Origin: Trochalopteron elliotii
Taxonomy: Eukaryota > Chordata > Aves > Passeriformes > Leiothrichidae
Reading direction: 5' to 3'
DNA: 64,000 bases
Assembly (NCBI GenBank): GCA_024734555.1
Contig: JANPWX010000204.1
Span: 2,266,571 to 2,330,570, forward strand
The position numbers and the translations under genes were made by a program. How positions within the stretch are numbered: the stretch's first letter is position 1; every line of letters begins with the position of its first letter. Positions 13,921 through 26,794 of this stretch are shown one piece after another. The notes below the pieces were generated by a model that saw only the letters and a list, made by a program, of their open reading frames with translations, was not told the origin of the DNA and did no database searches.

Positions 13921-16900
13921 GCTCCCTCCTATCCCAGGAGTGTGTGGGCCACTGGTCCTCCCTGGCCTCCCTGGCCTGTCTCTCAGCTGCCTATTTTCTG
14001 CCAGGAGGAAAGGGCAGGAAGGAAATTTTCAGTTCCTGTAGGCAGAAGAAGAGAAAATGACAGCCCTGTTTGTTTTGACACTGGGCAGGCTCCCCTGGGC
14101 TTGCACATACACCTGGCCAGTGCTGTAAGATCCCCTCATGTGGAGAGCGCAGGCTTGGAATGCCTCTCTCACCTCCCCCAGCAGCAGCAGGCATAACCCC
14201 AGGGGTGCCACATTGCTGAGATGAGGTGCCAGCAGAGGAACACAGCCTGCACTTTCATAAGGGATTTGAAACAAGTCTTGTCTTCTCCCCACCATCCTTT
14301 GCACATTGAGTCCTGTTATGGAGTCAAAGCTAAGCTGGCCAAGCCTACTCTGGTAAAATAAATAAAAAAAGCAAAACCCCACTTGTTCTGCTCATCACCT
14401 CTTCTCCCCCAAAGCCATTTCAAAGGGAAAGCAGCCATGTGGCAAATGGAGTTATCTATCTGCAAGGATCTTCTCCATCACCTTCTCCTAGCCCAGTCTC
14501 TTGAAAGGAAAGCAAGAATATGAAGGTGTGTGCCACCCAGGCCAGGAGGTGTGACCCTAGACTCCTGGGATCTCTGTGCTTATTGAGATTTCCAGTAGTC
14601 AGGTGAGCACTGCCTGACCTGTGGCTTGCGCGGGAAGAAAGATATGTTGGTATGTCTCCAGAAGCCAGGCAATTCCTCATGGGGCCGTCTTTAATTGGAG
14701 GGCTAGAGTTTCTTTCTTTTATTCCTGGTCATTTGCATCTTGCAGATCTGGCTGCCTCAGCTGCAAACAACTTCTGTCAACTCCTAGATGCTGACACGAG
14801 GCACTGAGAGGGGTCGAAGCCAGAAGTCCAGATTCCAAACATCCCTGAACTTTGGTGAAGTTCAAATCAGAGCACACATCTTTAGCGAGAAGAGGAAAGC
14901 TGTAACGTGATCCTAGCCCTGGGCAATAGAGGTAACACTCCAGTGTGGTCTGAAGGTGACTTCCAGAATATGCGGTGTGGAGCAGAGCAGAGGAGAGGAG
15001 GAGAGGGAAAAGCAAGAAGGAATTTTTCATATGTTAAAAAAAAAAAAAAAAAGTTCTAGGGGGAACCTGGATGGCTGTTGTCTGTGGGAGGGTGAGGAAG
15101 GTTGCTGACAGAGTAAAGGGGGTTAAGAGAGGTGGATAAACTCTGAATGGAATAAGGAGTGATACCAAAGAGGTGTGTCAGCTGTCAGGGAGGTGTCTGT
15201 GAAGGAGCAGAAAGACCAAGAATGCCAGCATTCAGGGAGAAGCCCATCATAGTACATCTGCATATCTATTGGATCTTGAGGCTGCAGATGTATTCAGGCT
15301 CATACATGCAGTGCTCTCTGCCTGCCTTTCATATGGATCAAAATACTCCTAACACCTCACCTCCAGCTCTGTCTGTCTTCAGTGAGAAGGGCAGGGCTGG
15401 GCACTGCTTGTGCCCTTATGGGGGACTGTGAGCAGCATCAGCCTCTCTTCATGCTGCCAGCAGCATCCACACCAGCATTTCCAGCTACTGGGGCATTGTG
15501 GACCTTTCCCTCTGGAGGACAAGGAGCTGCATTCTGCTCCTGTCACTCTCCATGGGCTTGTGCCTCAGTTTAGCATTTGGGCTTGCAAGAATCAAAGTGA
15601 GGCACTAACCACACCAGGGTGCAGAAGCAGAGATGCCTTTTTCACTCCACATTGAAATGTGGATTCTTTGATCCTTGTTCCCAGAAAGGCTCCCTTGATG
15701 ACCACAGAGAAGCAGCAAGCAGCCTAACTGGGTTCCCCTAATTCTGTATCAGTGTGCTGCCTGTCTTTAGACACACCAGTCTCTGTGCATCAGAAGAACA
15801 AGTTTTAGCCTGAATTTAGAGGGCACCCGTCTGTAGGATTGGGAAGCTACCCCCATCAGATTACACAGGGTTAAGGTTTAAGGTCAGAGCAGTGCACAGC
15901 TTAAGGCAATAGCAGCTCAGGCCTTACTTGCAGGAAGGTGGGATGACAACTGCAAATGTGACCATGCATGGGGTGTATGTGCAGTACCTCTCCCATGGGC
16001 CAGAGGAACAAACTCCTTGTCAATATCTAACCTCCCTTCAGCCAGCTGATGGTGGCTGGTTAGATAACTTTTGTGCCATGCTGTGACACCGGCCATAAAG
16101 AATAAAGGTTTGCTTCCTGGCTCTCACTTCCTCAGTTAATGAATGACAGCACTAATTAACTGACAGTAACACGGAGCTATTCTTGGCCATAGGTAGATCT
16201 TACTGAGGTCATACTGGTTGTGGGTAATGTAATTTATTACCCTGTGAGACACTTTGGGATACAGACTGAGAAGGCCACTTGGAAAGTGCCAAAGCAATAA
16301 TCCAAGTCAGAATTTTCCCAGCAAGGTAATATGTTCCATACTTGCTCTGCCTCTGAGAAATAAAGCATCAAAGTTGCATTGGCTCTGGTGGAATGCTGCA
16401 AAGATTTCCAAATACACTGGTGGAAACAGAGTACTACTGTGCTCAAGAGGTGAGTCCCTCTTTGGAGGAAAGGAAGTACAAGGCATTTATTTTTTTTCTT
16501 AAAGCAGCTCTGAAGACAGAAATCCCACATGATGGAGAGGCATGTCTGCCAAAGGGAAGTGCTGCGCTCTGGGCAGGCGGGCAGCACAGCATGGGGTCAT
16601 GCCATCTGGCCCCGTTAGGGCTGGAGCTGTACTCTAGCTGAACTCTACCAAATTAGCTGTACATGATGCTGCATTCTCTCCGTTCTCAGAGGATCAAAGT
16701 AGCTGGATCCAGTCCCAGCTTTCGGCAGATAAGCAGGTCACAGGACTAGTTTGCACCTCTCTGCTGCTTGTAGTACACCATGTCACAGATTCCTCTGAAT
16801 TTCCTAGTTTGTGCCCATATACACTACATAGTGCTGGTCACATTTTTTTCCCTTTAGTCCTGAGCTAATCTAGGGACCTGGGATAATTGTAGAACCTCTT

Positions 16901-17219
16901 CCCAGTACGGCTCTCTGGCAGTGCTACATTTGATTATAAACTACTACTGCTGTTCTTGCCCAAATGCTTTTTACGTTTTCTTGTTTTACCTAAAAAGTTC
17001 ATTCTTTCCTTCAAAAGGCTTCTCCCACCAGGACTGCAGCATGAGAGCAGGCACAGAAGCTCAGCAGCCTGGCTTGGATTAAACCCTTGCTGAATGGTGG
17101 AGAGAGAAAGGGAGAAAGACTATCTGGTTTGGTAAGCCAGGAGGCATCCCTAATGCTTAAGAAAAATGCATGTGTAGAAGAGGGGGAGGGGGGAGATAGC
17201 AGTAATTGGAAATCCATTT
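13921..17219. other. Intergenic DNA, no gene recognised
   Basis: The composition is mixed and somewhat GC-richer than the flanks up to about 15.6 kb. Overlapping short frames on both strands have no recognisable product and no shared splice pattern. A 17-base A run occurs at 15036-15052. No repeat family could be assigned. Confidence 0.5.
15036..15052. repeat. A17 homopolymer
   Basis: An uninterrupted run of 17 A follows a purine-rich GAGGAG segment. It could be a retroposon tail, but no element body is recognisable upstream. It is also a likely sequencing-error hotspot. Confidence 0.8.
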
Positions 17220-17400
17220 CACTTGTATAAAAGTGCTAATTAGTTGTTTATCTGCAGCCACACTGCTGGATTCACAAAGGCACACACAAGTTACAGCGAT
17301 TAATTACCAGCAGGGCCTGGAAGATTGTCTCCATAATTCAAATTTGTGATCGAGCAGCAGCCATGGGTGATTCAAAAGCAAACAGTAGAACATATATATA
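17220..17400. promoter_or_regulatory. Candidate conserved non-coding element, homeodomain-rich
   Basis: About 180 bp are dense in homeodomain cores (CTAATTAG, GATTAATTAC, CATAATTC) with a GATA/forkhead-like GTTTATCTGC. The block is balanced in composition and free of repeats and long homopolymers, unlike its surroundings. That texture is typical of deeply conserved developmental enhancers. Conservation itself cannot be seen from one sequence, so this remains a candidate. Confidence 0.3.
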
Positions 17401-19530
17401 AATTATTCTTTAAAAAGATAATGTGGTTGTGTTTCAGAGGACTGGATGATAAATTTATTGTAATTTTAACCATTGCTTTTGTTTAAGCAACAGATACTTA
17501 TCCAATATGCAAGTGGTACCTTTGGAGCAAGTAATTTTTTTTACCTACATAGCTTATCTGTCAGTGGAAGGAGACACAGATTGAAACTATGCAAGAATTT
17601 ATGTCAAACTTCAAAAGAGTTTTGGATGAAAAAATAGAACTAGAATTGAGAAAAAAAATTCAGAAAGATTTATTTAAATTTTGAATGATAGTTTGTGACC
17701 TGGTATTCCTATTTTAATTTAAAAAATGAAAACAAATGACTGATTTGTCCAGATTACTCTGTTGATTTGAAGATAAGTATTTTTTTCCCAGTTCTCACAC
17801 TCAGTATAACAGCAATTGTTAGCACATGCTTGCATTATCCATCCTCCCTGTGAACATAAAAAGGTTTTAAGGACCGAATGAGAGAGAAATTTAATCAGAG
17901 GCATCCTATGAGCAAACAAAAATACATGAAAATGCTTTGGATAAAGAATTTTCCTATTTATCGAAACACTTTGGATAAAGCATTATGATAATAGAACAGC
18001 ACTGAATTAAACTTACACAACTCCAGTGGGATTGGATGAATCCCAAAGGTTTTGGCATGGGACAATTTTTTACAACACGTTTTTAAGACTATCTGATACT
18101 GGAGCAGTAAATATAATTTCCTAAATAAAAGTGCTTTTCATAATTATTTCAATAGGCTAATTTTGATAAGTTTGCTTATTTGCAAATTATTTCCAATCAG
18201 CGTATTTTAAAAGCGATGCTTTGTATTTTCTTGTTGCAAAAAGCTCAAGTAATGAAAATATTTAGTATTAAAAATTACTCATAACCTCTTCAGCAGAATA
18301 TTTTTTGGCCAGGAAGCTGTTTAAGACAAGCTTCGAGTGTTGTCCAGCCTGTATCTCAGCTGTGTTCCGCACAGACAGTGTGACTGTGGCATTTTCTGTG
18401 CTTTGCTGGGTGGCCAAAAAAACCCTGCTAACAAGATTTTGGAGGCACCACTTCTAACCACTCATTGAAACTCCCATTTCCATGTTTTGTAGGTCACAAA
18501 AGATCTCCTTTTTTTTTTTATCCCCAGGGATACTGCAGCCAAGAAGCCAACAGAAAGGTTTACTGAAATGTTTACATGCAGAAAAAGAGAAAAAAAAAAC
18601 CAAACCACCCAGCAGAATAAAGTTCAAGCTGACGCCAACAAACTGTATTTGGTACACTACAGCCTGTTGCTCACAGCTGCATTCAGAGGTGAAGAAAACA
18701 TTTTGCTGGGTCCAAGGACTCTGTGCTCAGGAATGGGCTTCCCGCAGGGATGATGCACAGCGCCGCGCAAGCACTTCACTGCTCGCAAGTGAAACAGGGA
18801 TCATATGGCAGCTGCTCACTGTTGGTCTTCCCTTTTCATGTGTGTGTGGAAAGTTACAAATTCAAAGCAAAAAAGTTGCATGAAATAGAGCTGTAACTTT
18901 ATATCTAAATCTGTAATTGAGCATCTTGGCCATCAGCCACAAAACGTCCAATTAATCTATCTAAAAAAAAGAGTTCATATTTCAAACGTGTAAAGTTAAA
19001 ATCCAAGACCAGCCCTTAATTACCAAGCAATGATCACAAAAAACCTCACAAATCCCAAATTCAATTACCTGAAATATTATTGCTTGATGGTACTTCAGTC
19101 TTCTAATTTCGACATTAAAACATTCCCTTTTAAGTAAGAATGTAAGAACAGGGAAGGGCGAGACCAACATTTTTTCCTCTGCCAACACACCAAGTCTTGC
19201 AGCTTTCATTGAGCAAAACACTTTTTTGTTTCAGATTAATATCTACTTAGACTACTTACCTTATAACATAGCTGCCAGGAGCTAAGTTAAAAGGGAACAG
19301 GAAATTGAAAAAAAAATTGAAAAGAAAAAAAATTGAAGAAAGAACTGAAATAAAATAAAGAAATCAAACAAGCATTCAATCATGGAAAATAAGCTTTGTG
19401 GCTTTGTGAGAATGGAAGAATTTCTCTTTCACCTCTCTGCACATGCTTACTATTTTTAAAATTTTTATACCAAAATGTCCACAAGAGAAAGTCAAGTAAC
19501 AGTGATGAATAATGGACACACTCCAGTGTA
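17401..19530. other. AT-rich intergenic DNA, no gene recognised
   Basis: The sequence is strongly AT-rich with many poly-A and poly-T runs. The open frame around 18.48-18.88 kb lies partly in A-rich sequence and resembles no family. No recognisable element is present. Confidence 0.5.
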
Positions 19531-19561
<31 letters not shown>

Positions 19562-19630
19562 CAAAACAAAACAAAACAAAACAAAACAAAACAAAACAAA
19601 ACAAAACAAAACAAAACAAAACAACAAAAT
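19531..19630. repeat. (AAAAC)n pentanucleotide microsatellite
   Basis: About 18 nearly perfect copies of AAAAC are followed by one ACAAC variant. On the opposite strand the tract reads as an endless Phe-Cys-Phe-Val-Leu frame that is an artefact of the repeat. It could have grown from the A-tail of a retroposon, but no body was identified. Confidence 0.95.
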
Positions 19631-21250
19631 ATTTATGAAATTGGGTATTTGAGGGGGATTTATACTTACCCCTTGGACTTTCAAAAATGAAAAAAAAAGA
19701 GAAGAAATGCTTACCATTAGTAGAATCACGATCTCTAACAGGAATGGTAAAAAACTTTAAGATATGAACAAATGCTGAGGAAAAAGTTGTTGCTAAATTA
19801 ACAGAGCCAAATTTCAGTCAACCAAGTAGAAGACTCCCCTTTCTACCAGTTAGTTTAGACAACCAGTTCTCTCCAGCTCAAAAGCCATCTGCACGTCTTT
19901 AAGTTGTCATATTTGGTTTGATTGAAATGTTCACATAGAAAAAGAAAATACAGAACTTTGAGAGATCAAGGATCTTACTGACAAGTTGCGTAAAAATCAA
20001 ACCTTTTAACAACAACAACAAAAAAGCAGCTAGACAAAGAAGACAGCAGACAAACACTTTATTGGGGTAGCTTTTGTTGTGAATAGCGAATTGCTCAGTT
20101 TACAAGTTTACCAGTTTACAAAGGTCAGCCAGCTACCTTATCCAAGACAATGGTAAACTTCGCCCCAACGATTTTATAACGCACTTCTTTTGTGTCATTA
20201 ATTTGAACAACCCACCAAACTGTCAAAAGTATTTCTGAGTATTTTTCATGTGGAATCATCGTTCCAGCATCGCTGTCATACTCCTAGTGTCACTGCACCC
20301 ACCTGTCAGTGCCCTGCACTAGAACACTTTTGCACAGCAGTTTGTCAGGGTGTCTTGCACAGGGGTATTGCAACTTCCAGCGGTCAGGAAATGCTTTCTT
20401 CAGTCTTCATATGCGTGCTGTGCTACTCTCACACTCAGAGAGCTCCCTGGCAGGGATCTCACTCCTCTGCTTGTGAAAACATTCAGTAATTTTACTCTTA
20501 GCAAAACAATTAAAAACTAAATACACAATTGTCACAGAGCAGATACACAGCTCCACCTGGGAAGGCATGTATGGATGGTATCTGTCATTGCACTTGGCCA
20601 AAAAGCCAAACTGAGGTACCCACTTCATAAAGAAGTGTGTCTTCTGCTTAGATATGTCCACGCAACCCACAAACTGATAAAAAAATTTGCATTAAAACAT
20701 AAAATATATTCAAGATCAAGGGTCCAAATGAAGTCTTTCTCCAAAAACAAAAAGAGAAAATAAATGCTCTAAATATTTGACTCATCTAAAGAAACATAGT
20801 TTAAAAGGCAGGTAAGTTAAAATCAGTACTTTTCTTCACAGAAGAAATTCAGGTTGATATTGCTGTATTAGATTTCCCATATGAAAAATACAGGATATGA
20901 AAAGCTGTGGTACCTCAGAAGACAATTTGTAATACTGAAAAATCCCTGGGTGCTTCAGTGGCATATGGCTACAGGTTTCAGCTTTAAAAATTTTTGGGAT
21001 TTTATGATCCACTTTCAAAGAAACAGTAAAGTTGTGGGTGTAAAGAATCACTTAATAAAATCCTTGTGTAAATTTTTACATATAACTAAAGACTGTGGAG
21101 TCAGCAAAGCAAAAACTGGAAATGTTAACGTCTTTTTAGTTCTCATTTTAGTGTGTCTTTTTTTCACTTAAAGAGCTGCTGATGGGAAGTTTCTCTCCTT
21201 TTAAGGCTGGCACAAAGGCACACATATTTTGTCACTGAAGATGACAAATA
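19631..21250. other. AT-rich intergenic DNA, no gene recognised
   Basis: No exon, RNA gene or known repeat is visible apart from a short AAC triplet run near 20.01 kb. Open frames are short and featureless. Confidence 0.5.
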
Positions 21251-21254
21251 GAGG

Positions 21255-21410
21255 TTGCAAAGTCTTCATCCTTGGAGACAGTCAAAAGCTGTATGGACAT
21301 GGTCCTGGATCACCAGTCCTCACTGACCCTGCTTGGGCAGGGTGGTTGGACCAGGTGATCTGCAGAGGTCCCTTCCAACCCCAACCATTCTGTCAATCTG
21401 TGATCTTCAT
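21255..21410 (+). mobile_element. CR1 LINE 3' end fragment
   Basis: The sequence follows the standard CR1 3'-UTR order: a CTTGGAGACAGTC-like segment, then GGTTGGACCAGGTGATC, then AGGTCCCTTCCAACC and a degenerate terminal octamer pair. It is 5'-truncated, as most CR1 copies are. Confidence 0.88.
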
Positions 21411-23424
21411 TAACAAGAATGACTCGTGATGTTGCAAGAATGTGCCACTAATCACTTACAACTGAATACTGTGAATATAATGTACAATAAAAAGGAAGCT
21501 AAATATTTTTAACAAGGAAAAAAACCTTCAAAGAGATAATTGGGATGGTTTAAATAATAGTTACTTATTAAATTTTGATTTCCTAGGAAATGTCTTTCAG
21601 CTGAATGCCTGAATGTATTTTAAATATTTTAAGACTAAAGAAAATATTCTTTTGCCTGAGTTCTCTAAGTCTTTATTTGATGATGAGCAGAAAAAACAAA
21701 AGGTAGTAGCTTATATCTTTAAACATTGCACTTAACTGATGGTTCATCATGGCATACACAATCTCACATGTAACTGGTAAGAAAATTGCCATTGCCACCC
21801 CCCTACTCTGCTCTGTGTGTTTTACAAGGAAGAACTCAACAACACAAGGATGTAAACTCATATTTAGAAAGTTTCTATCTCAATCATCAGTGGGACCTTT
21901 CCTTTTCCCTGGCTAGTGAATAAGATCCCAAATCACATCATTTGTTTTTCAATGCATGCCATTTTTTGTGCTTTCCCAGGAAAGCTCACCCACTCTTGGC
22001 TCCTCTAGGTCCGTTTCATTCTTTGAACACTCTTTGGCAAAGAGTGTAAAACAGGGACAAGTGGCTGGACTTCAAATACATGGTCATTCTTACTAAATTT
22101 ACTGTGCACTGTATATATTCCATCACTCTGTTTCTTCCTTGACCATCTCCTGGCCAGGAGAAACTCTCCAACAGCCCCAGAGTGACTCCCCACAGCTTGC
22201 ATGCAATGGCAACCCCTTACCCTCACATCAGTGGTTGAGGAAAGGCACAGTCATTCCCTGCAAACTGTGCCTAAAAGAAAAAAGGTTGCTGAAACAAATT
22301 TGAGGTGTAATGGAAGTCGCATCTGGGTGAAGGCATGTTGGATGGTTGTAAACAAAAGGTTAACTTGTCCTGCCTCTTGGAGACTGTAATATTTTACCCA
22401 ACACCCCCTTCATAGTGCCCCATAGTTTGCATATTTGGTACAGTCTGAATGTGGAAGAGATTTGTTTTTCTATCACGTTCATTATTATGGGATCAGACAA
22501 TAGCCACCACCTGCTGTAACTACGATGTGAAATGAGGAATGTGTTGAGATTTACCACTTATTGCCTAAATGTAGCTTGGAAATATATGTCCTACAGGAAT
22601 AAATTTGCTTTTCAATTTCAAAAGTATAGCATCCAGCTTGCTTCAGGATAGAGGGAAATCAACATAGCAGGAAATCCCCATGTTGACACACTCAGGTTGG
22701 TGCCACTGTTCTCACCTAATCAGGAAAGGAAATGACTTACAAACAGAGCTACAAGCAGAGGTCAGCAGCCTCTGTGAAGCAGCAGCCAGGGGTGTTCAAG
22801 GCTTGGGCTCAGCTCTCATGGTGACATTTAGTCACATCTATAGCATCTTCTCAGACTGCCACTTGGTTAGAAATCATAGAGCCAGAGATGAAATTAGATG
22901 AAAAAGGCTACAGTGGAAGCCAAGAAAGGCTGGTTTCCTCCTTCCTGCTGAGCTGCTTATGACAAAACTGTTTCATTCTCTCATGAGTTTCCGTTCTTCC
23001 CAAAATTATGCACTCTTATCTGACTTTGTAGACAAAATCTCTCATGTGTTGCCTTCTACAAGTGCTTCACAATCCACTGATGCACCTTCTGATGTCCCTT
23101 CCCACAAAAGAAATTGCTGATAATCCCCAGGAGAGCTTGTGGGGCAAAGACGAAACTGCAAGTGGGCAGCATTGCACACGTAGCTGATTTTGGGATGGTG
23201 GGTCTGAGTGGTGGGATTAAGTATTCCCTTCAGTGATATTTGGGATGGAGTATAAAGTCATACACACTTCAGCCTCATCACAGGGTGCTCTGACCCAGCA
23301 CCTGTCTGTGTTAATGTGGGACCAGGACCTGGGGAATACTGCTGTGCTCTCTGGCAAGCCATTGCTGTTGTCCCATGGGGACGCTAGTTCCTCCTTAGGG
23401 TAGGGCAAGATGCCAGAGTCTCAG
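21411..23424. other. Intergenic DNA, no gene recognised
   Basis: Only short open frames without family features are present. The sequence before the CR1 tail at 23.4 kb may include more of that element in decayed form, but I cannot align it with confidence. Confidence 0.5.
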
Positions 23425-23476
23425 TGAAACGATATCAAGGTCTTTTCCAATCTGAATGATTCTGTGATTCTATATG
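23425..23476 (+). mobile_element. CR1 LINE terminal fragment
   Basis: This is a short but diagnostic CR1 end: GATATCAAGGTCTTTTCCAA, followed by the paired octamer ATTCTGTGATTCTAT. Only the last 50 or so bases are clear. Confidence 0.75.
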
Positions 23477-23959
23477 GAGACTGTCCCACACAAACTGAGG
23501 CATCTGAGAGAGGAAGCAAGTCTGACATGGCTTCGCCATGGTCCATGTCCTTCACCAGCTGGTTCAGAGGCAGAGACAAATTTAAGGAGTGGTGTTAGGG
23601 AATATGAAAGCCCTCACATTTTCTACTGTCAGAGATCATTAGGAATTTACCTATGTGCCTTCTCAGAGCAATAGAATCTCAGCAGCATAGTACCTCAATA
23701 CACAGTATCAGCCCCAAAACTGCTGAGGGCTGGGTGCCCCCTGGGCCACCCGACCCCCCCACAGCTACATCAAAGCTGTGACTCCTCCCCAGAACTTATT
23801 TGTGAGTTTTCTTTAGAGTCTGCCCAGCTGAAAAGTACAGTGGCATTAAATTGTATAAGCAATTTTTTTTTTTTAAACAAACAAAGCCTCCAAGCCTGAC
23901 AGGCAAGGGCAGGGATGGGATTAGGCAAACATCCTATACAGACGGTTCCCCTTTCTGTC

Positions 23960-24459
23960 TGTCAGCTTGTAAGTGCTTTCTCTTCTGGAACTATACAGTA
24001 CTAACTGAGCCGGAAACAGCTATTTAAAAAGTGATTATAGTGTGACATTTTTGTTTGACCTAACATCAAGCCATGTGCAGCTTAAATGTCAGCAAAGCTA
24101 TTTACTATAGGGACAGACAGGCCCTAGCATGCTTAAACCTACCCAGCGTCTTAAAAGTGGTTGCTGTCTCCACTCAGTGCACATGAATGACACCGAAGCC
24201 AAGATGTGAAGTATTGCCCTCCGTAAGCCGTGATGATTGACTAATATGCTGGGTGGCACAATGCATTCAGTGAGAGGCTCACAGGGAGGAAGGCAAAATA
24301 ATGGATAATTAAAGTCAATCTCAGGTTAGAAAGCAGAGGCCCATGCAAAAGGCTCCCTCAGATTAACAAGAGCATGCCTATAGCTGGTGTGTTTTGTTCC
24401 AGGATGTCTGAAGGGCCCAAATATTTGGATAAAAATAGCAAAGCAGAGGTTTTTTATTA
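23960..24459. promoter_or_regulatory. Candidate conserved non-coding block
   Basis: About 500 bp have balanced composition and no repeats. They carry homeodomain cores (GATAATTAAAG), a TGATTGACTAAT segment, GCATGC palindromes and a near-MEF2 ATAAAAATAG (24429-24438). It directly precedes the CpG-rich block at 24.46 kb. The motifs are observed; a regulatory role is inferred from texture and from its position in a presumed developmental gene desert. Confidence 0.3.
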
Positions 24460-24905
24460 GTGTAGGAGCCGTCCCAGTGGCATGAGAGAGGAGGGAGTGC
24501 CGCCCTCAGCTGCGGCCAGCGACCCTGCTCTTACAAGACCCTTGAAGCCCCTGCAGTGAAGCGCTGTGGCCCCAGGGTGTTCCCCCCTCCCTGGGGGGCT
24601 GGCAGGGCACAAATCAGGCCGCCCAGCTGCGGCTGCCAGGCAGGGTGACAGAGGGGAAGGGAGGCTCCACGGCCCTGTCACCAGCCGTCAAAATAATAGC
24701 CGAGCAGTGCGGGGGGGCAGGAAGCGAACGCTGCTAATTACGTGCATCTCTCCCTGTGTGAGAAGCGACGGGAGCGCAGCGGCTGCGGATCGCGCCAGGC
24801 TGCAAAAGCACGTCCATCTCCAAAGTGATAGACAGAGCTGTGCGCTATCAGGAGCTCGCTCGGGAAGACAACGCACTGGTTTGCAACGGATGGAGATAAG
24901 TACGT
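24460..24905. promoter_or_regulatory. Orphan CpG-island-like block, 5.4 kb upstream of HDDC2
   Basis: Some 450 bp are GC-rich with more than 20 CpG dinucleotides, while the flanking kilobases are CpG-depleted. It also contains the homeodomain core CTAATTACG and several CAGCTG-like cores. No exon of a recognised gene starts here. It may be a promoter of an unannotated non-coding transcript, an alternative upstream HDDC2 promoter, or a Polycomb/enhancer-type CpG island. Open frames through it on both strands are compositional. Confidence 0.45.
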
Positions 24906-26790
24906 TCATAGGTCCTTAATGGGACTAGAGGCATATATTTGGACAGGGTTCCAGTCTGACCTGCTTCTCAGAGCCTAAAATAACATACAAATCAGTGTGC
25001 CTTTATTTTGAGAAAACGTTGCTCACAGTAATAAGGAGGGTGGGGCACCCAAAAGGAAGCAGAGTTGTGATAAAACTTCCATTTTGTTCTTTCTTGCATG
25101 TCAGGAAAAAAAAAAAGTACATTATAATTCAGAGTGCCTTTCAGGATTTATTTTTCTTTACATTGTTACATGCCCGACCACATCTGATTTTGGAACCTAA
25201 GCAAGGTCTGACTTGGCTGACATTTGGGAGATGGCTGAAAAGCAAGAGTCTGAGCAGGATCTGTGTGCTCATTATATGAATATGCAGTGCTTAAAATCAT
25301 GACTGAGGGAATAACAAGAATATTCACAGTTTTTCTATATGTTAAAATACTGCTTTTCTTCATCTCTAGCTACTGAAATAACACTAGGACTGAAAATAAC
25401 ATCATGAGTATTAAATCAGCACTTTTAAAAATAATAAAAATACACTGCGTGTGAATACTGGTTAGTACTTTACAAAAAGCACAGAAAAATCCTTTGAGCA
25501 AACTGATCATCAGGTCATCAGAGATAGGAAATAAATTCTTTGATTTCTGTCTGGTTGCTGTTTACTTTACTAAGTGCTGACACTGCCAAGTGATTGTTAA
25601 AATCCCTTCAAAACTCGTTTAAGTACAATTAAGTGAAAACAGTATAAGTTTTTAACAGAAAAGATATGAGAGGTAGCCAGAGGATTTTTTTTTTCATGGG
25701 ATTTATTCTTGTTTTTGGTGTTTCCAGTGACAAAAGGCTTAGTTATATCATAAAATGGTTCCCTCATTCTCACTTTACCTTAGAAAATTTCAGAAGACCA
25801 AGGCTGATCTGTTACAATTTTAGTCTGAGGCTCACAAGAAAGAGGTGTAATTTTAAGAAAAGCTTCTTTGTTTAAACATGTTTCTTAGTTAAAACAAATT
25901 CAGTTTTAAAAACAATAAAAACTGTAACTAGAACTCCCTCTCTCGCTCTCTTATCAAATGTCATCAGCAGGTACCTCTCAGATTCCGAGTGGGCTCTGTG
26001 GTCCAAGGTGAGCTTCTTTTTTTTGTTACCTCCTGCCCCTCCAAAATTAAAAAGGCAAAACCAACAGGGAATGTATAATAAAGAAAACAAACATGAAACA
26101 GATATTTGTATATCTGTCTTCCACCTTTTAACAAGAAAGAAATATGATATGGCAAAGCAAGACAAGATTCACATGCTGTAAGCCTCTCCCACATAGTGCC
26201 CAAGATGCCCTCATTCAGTTTTGCAGTCCTTCTTTGTTACAGCAAAATGTGAGAGATTTCTAAATCCTGATTTGGATGCATCCTCCCACAGCAGAGACAA
26301 ACCAATAATTACTGAAGCAAGGCAAGTTGTTTTCAGTTTAGCAGGTTTTTTCTAAGCCAGGCTTGTGGTGTCATTTAAAGTTTGAATGCTTCCATTCTCT
26401 GAGAAGACCAGTGGCCTTTCAATAGCAAAAGATCAAATGATGTTAATCAGGCAGTGTGACCTAATCCTCTAATTCAGCTGCCTTTTTACATTAGAAATGT
26501 TCTGCTCACGTAAGATTGATTTCCTCTTAAATTAACTTTTTTTTCACCCAAATGTGCCATTCTAAAGTTGTACTCTTGGCTCTGCAGATCTGTTACACAT
26601 TTAAGGTAAAACAGCTTTTTCTTCATATTGAAGGTTTAGATAAGCTAATCCTAAGGGTTCTGATAGAAAATCTTTTGTTAATCACAGAATGCCCAAGATG
26701 TTATGCAACAGCAGCAAGAAGAACTTTTTTCTTCTGGTAGTGATGCCACCAGTTAGCTACCATAAGTGTACCTTCTCCCCAGCCTTCTGA
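24906..26790. other. AT-rich intergenic DNA, no gene recognised
   Basis: CpG content collapses again immediately after 24.9 kb. No exons, RNA genes or recognisable repeats are seen before the CR1 copy at 26.8 kb. Confidence 0.5.
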
Positions 26791-26794
26791 TACA

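Noticed and set aside
16237..16320. Segment containing GAGACACTTTGGGATACAGA, reminiscent of ancient amniote SINE/LINE tails
   Set aside because: The resemblance is limited to a dozen bases and no element body follows.
19376..19729. 117-codon and 79-codon minus-strand frames with Phe-Cys-Phe-Val-Leu repeats
   Set aside because: Direct translation of the (AAAAC)n microsatellite.
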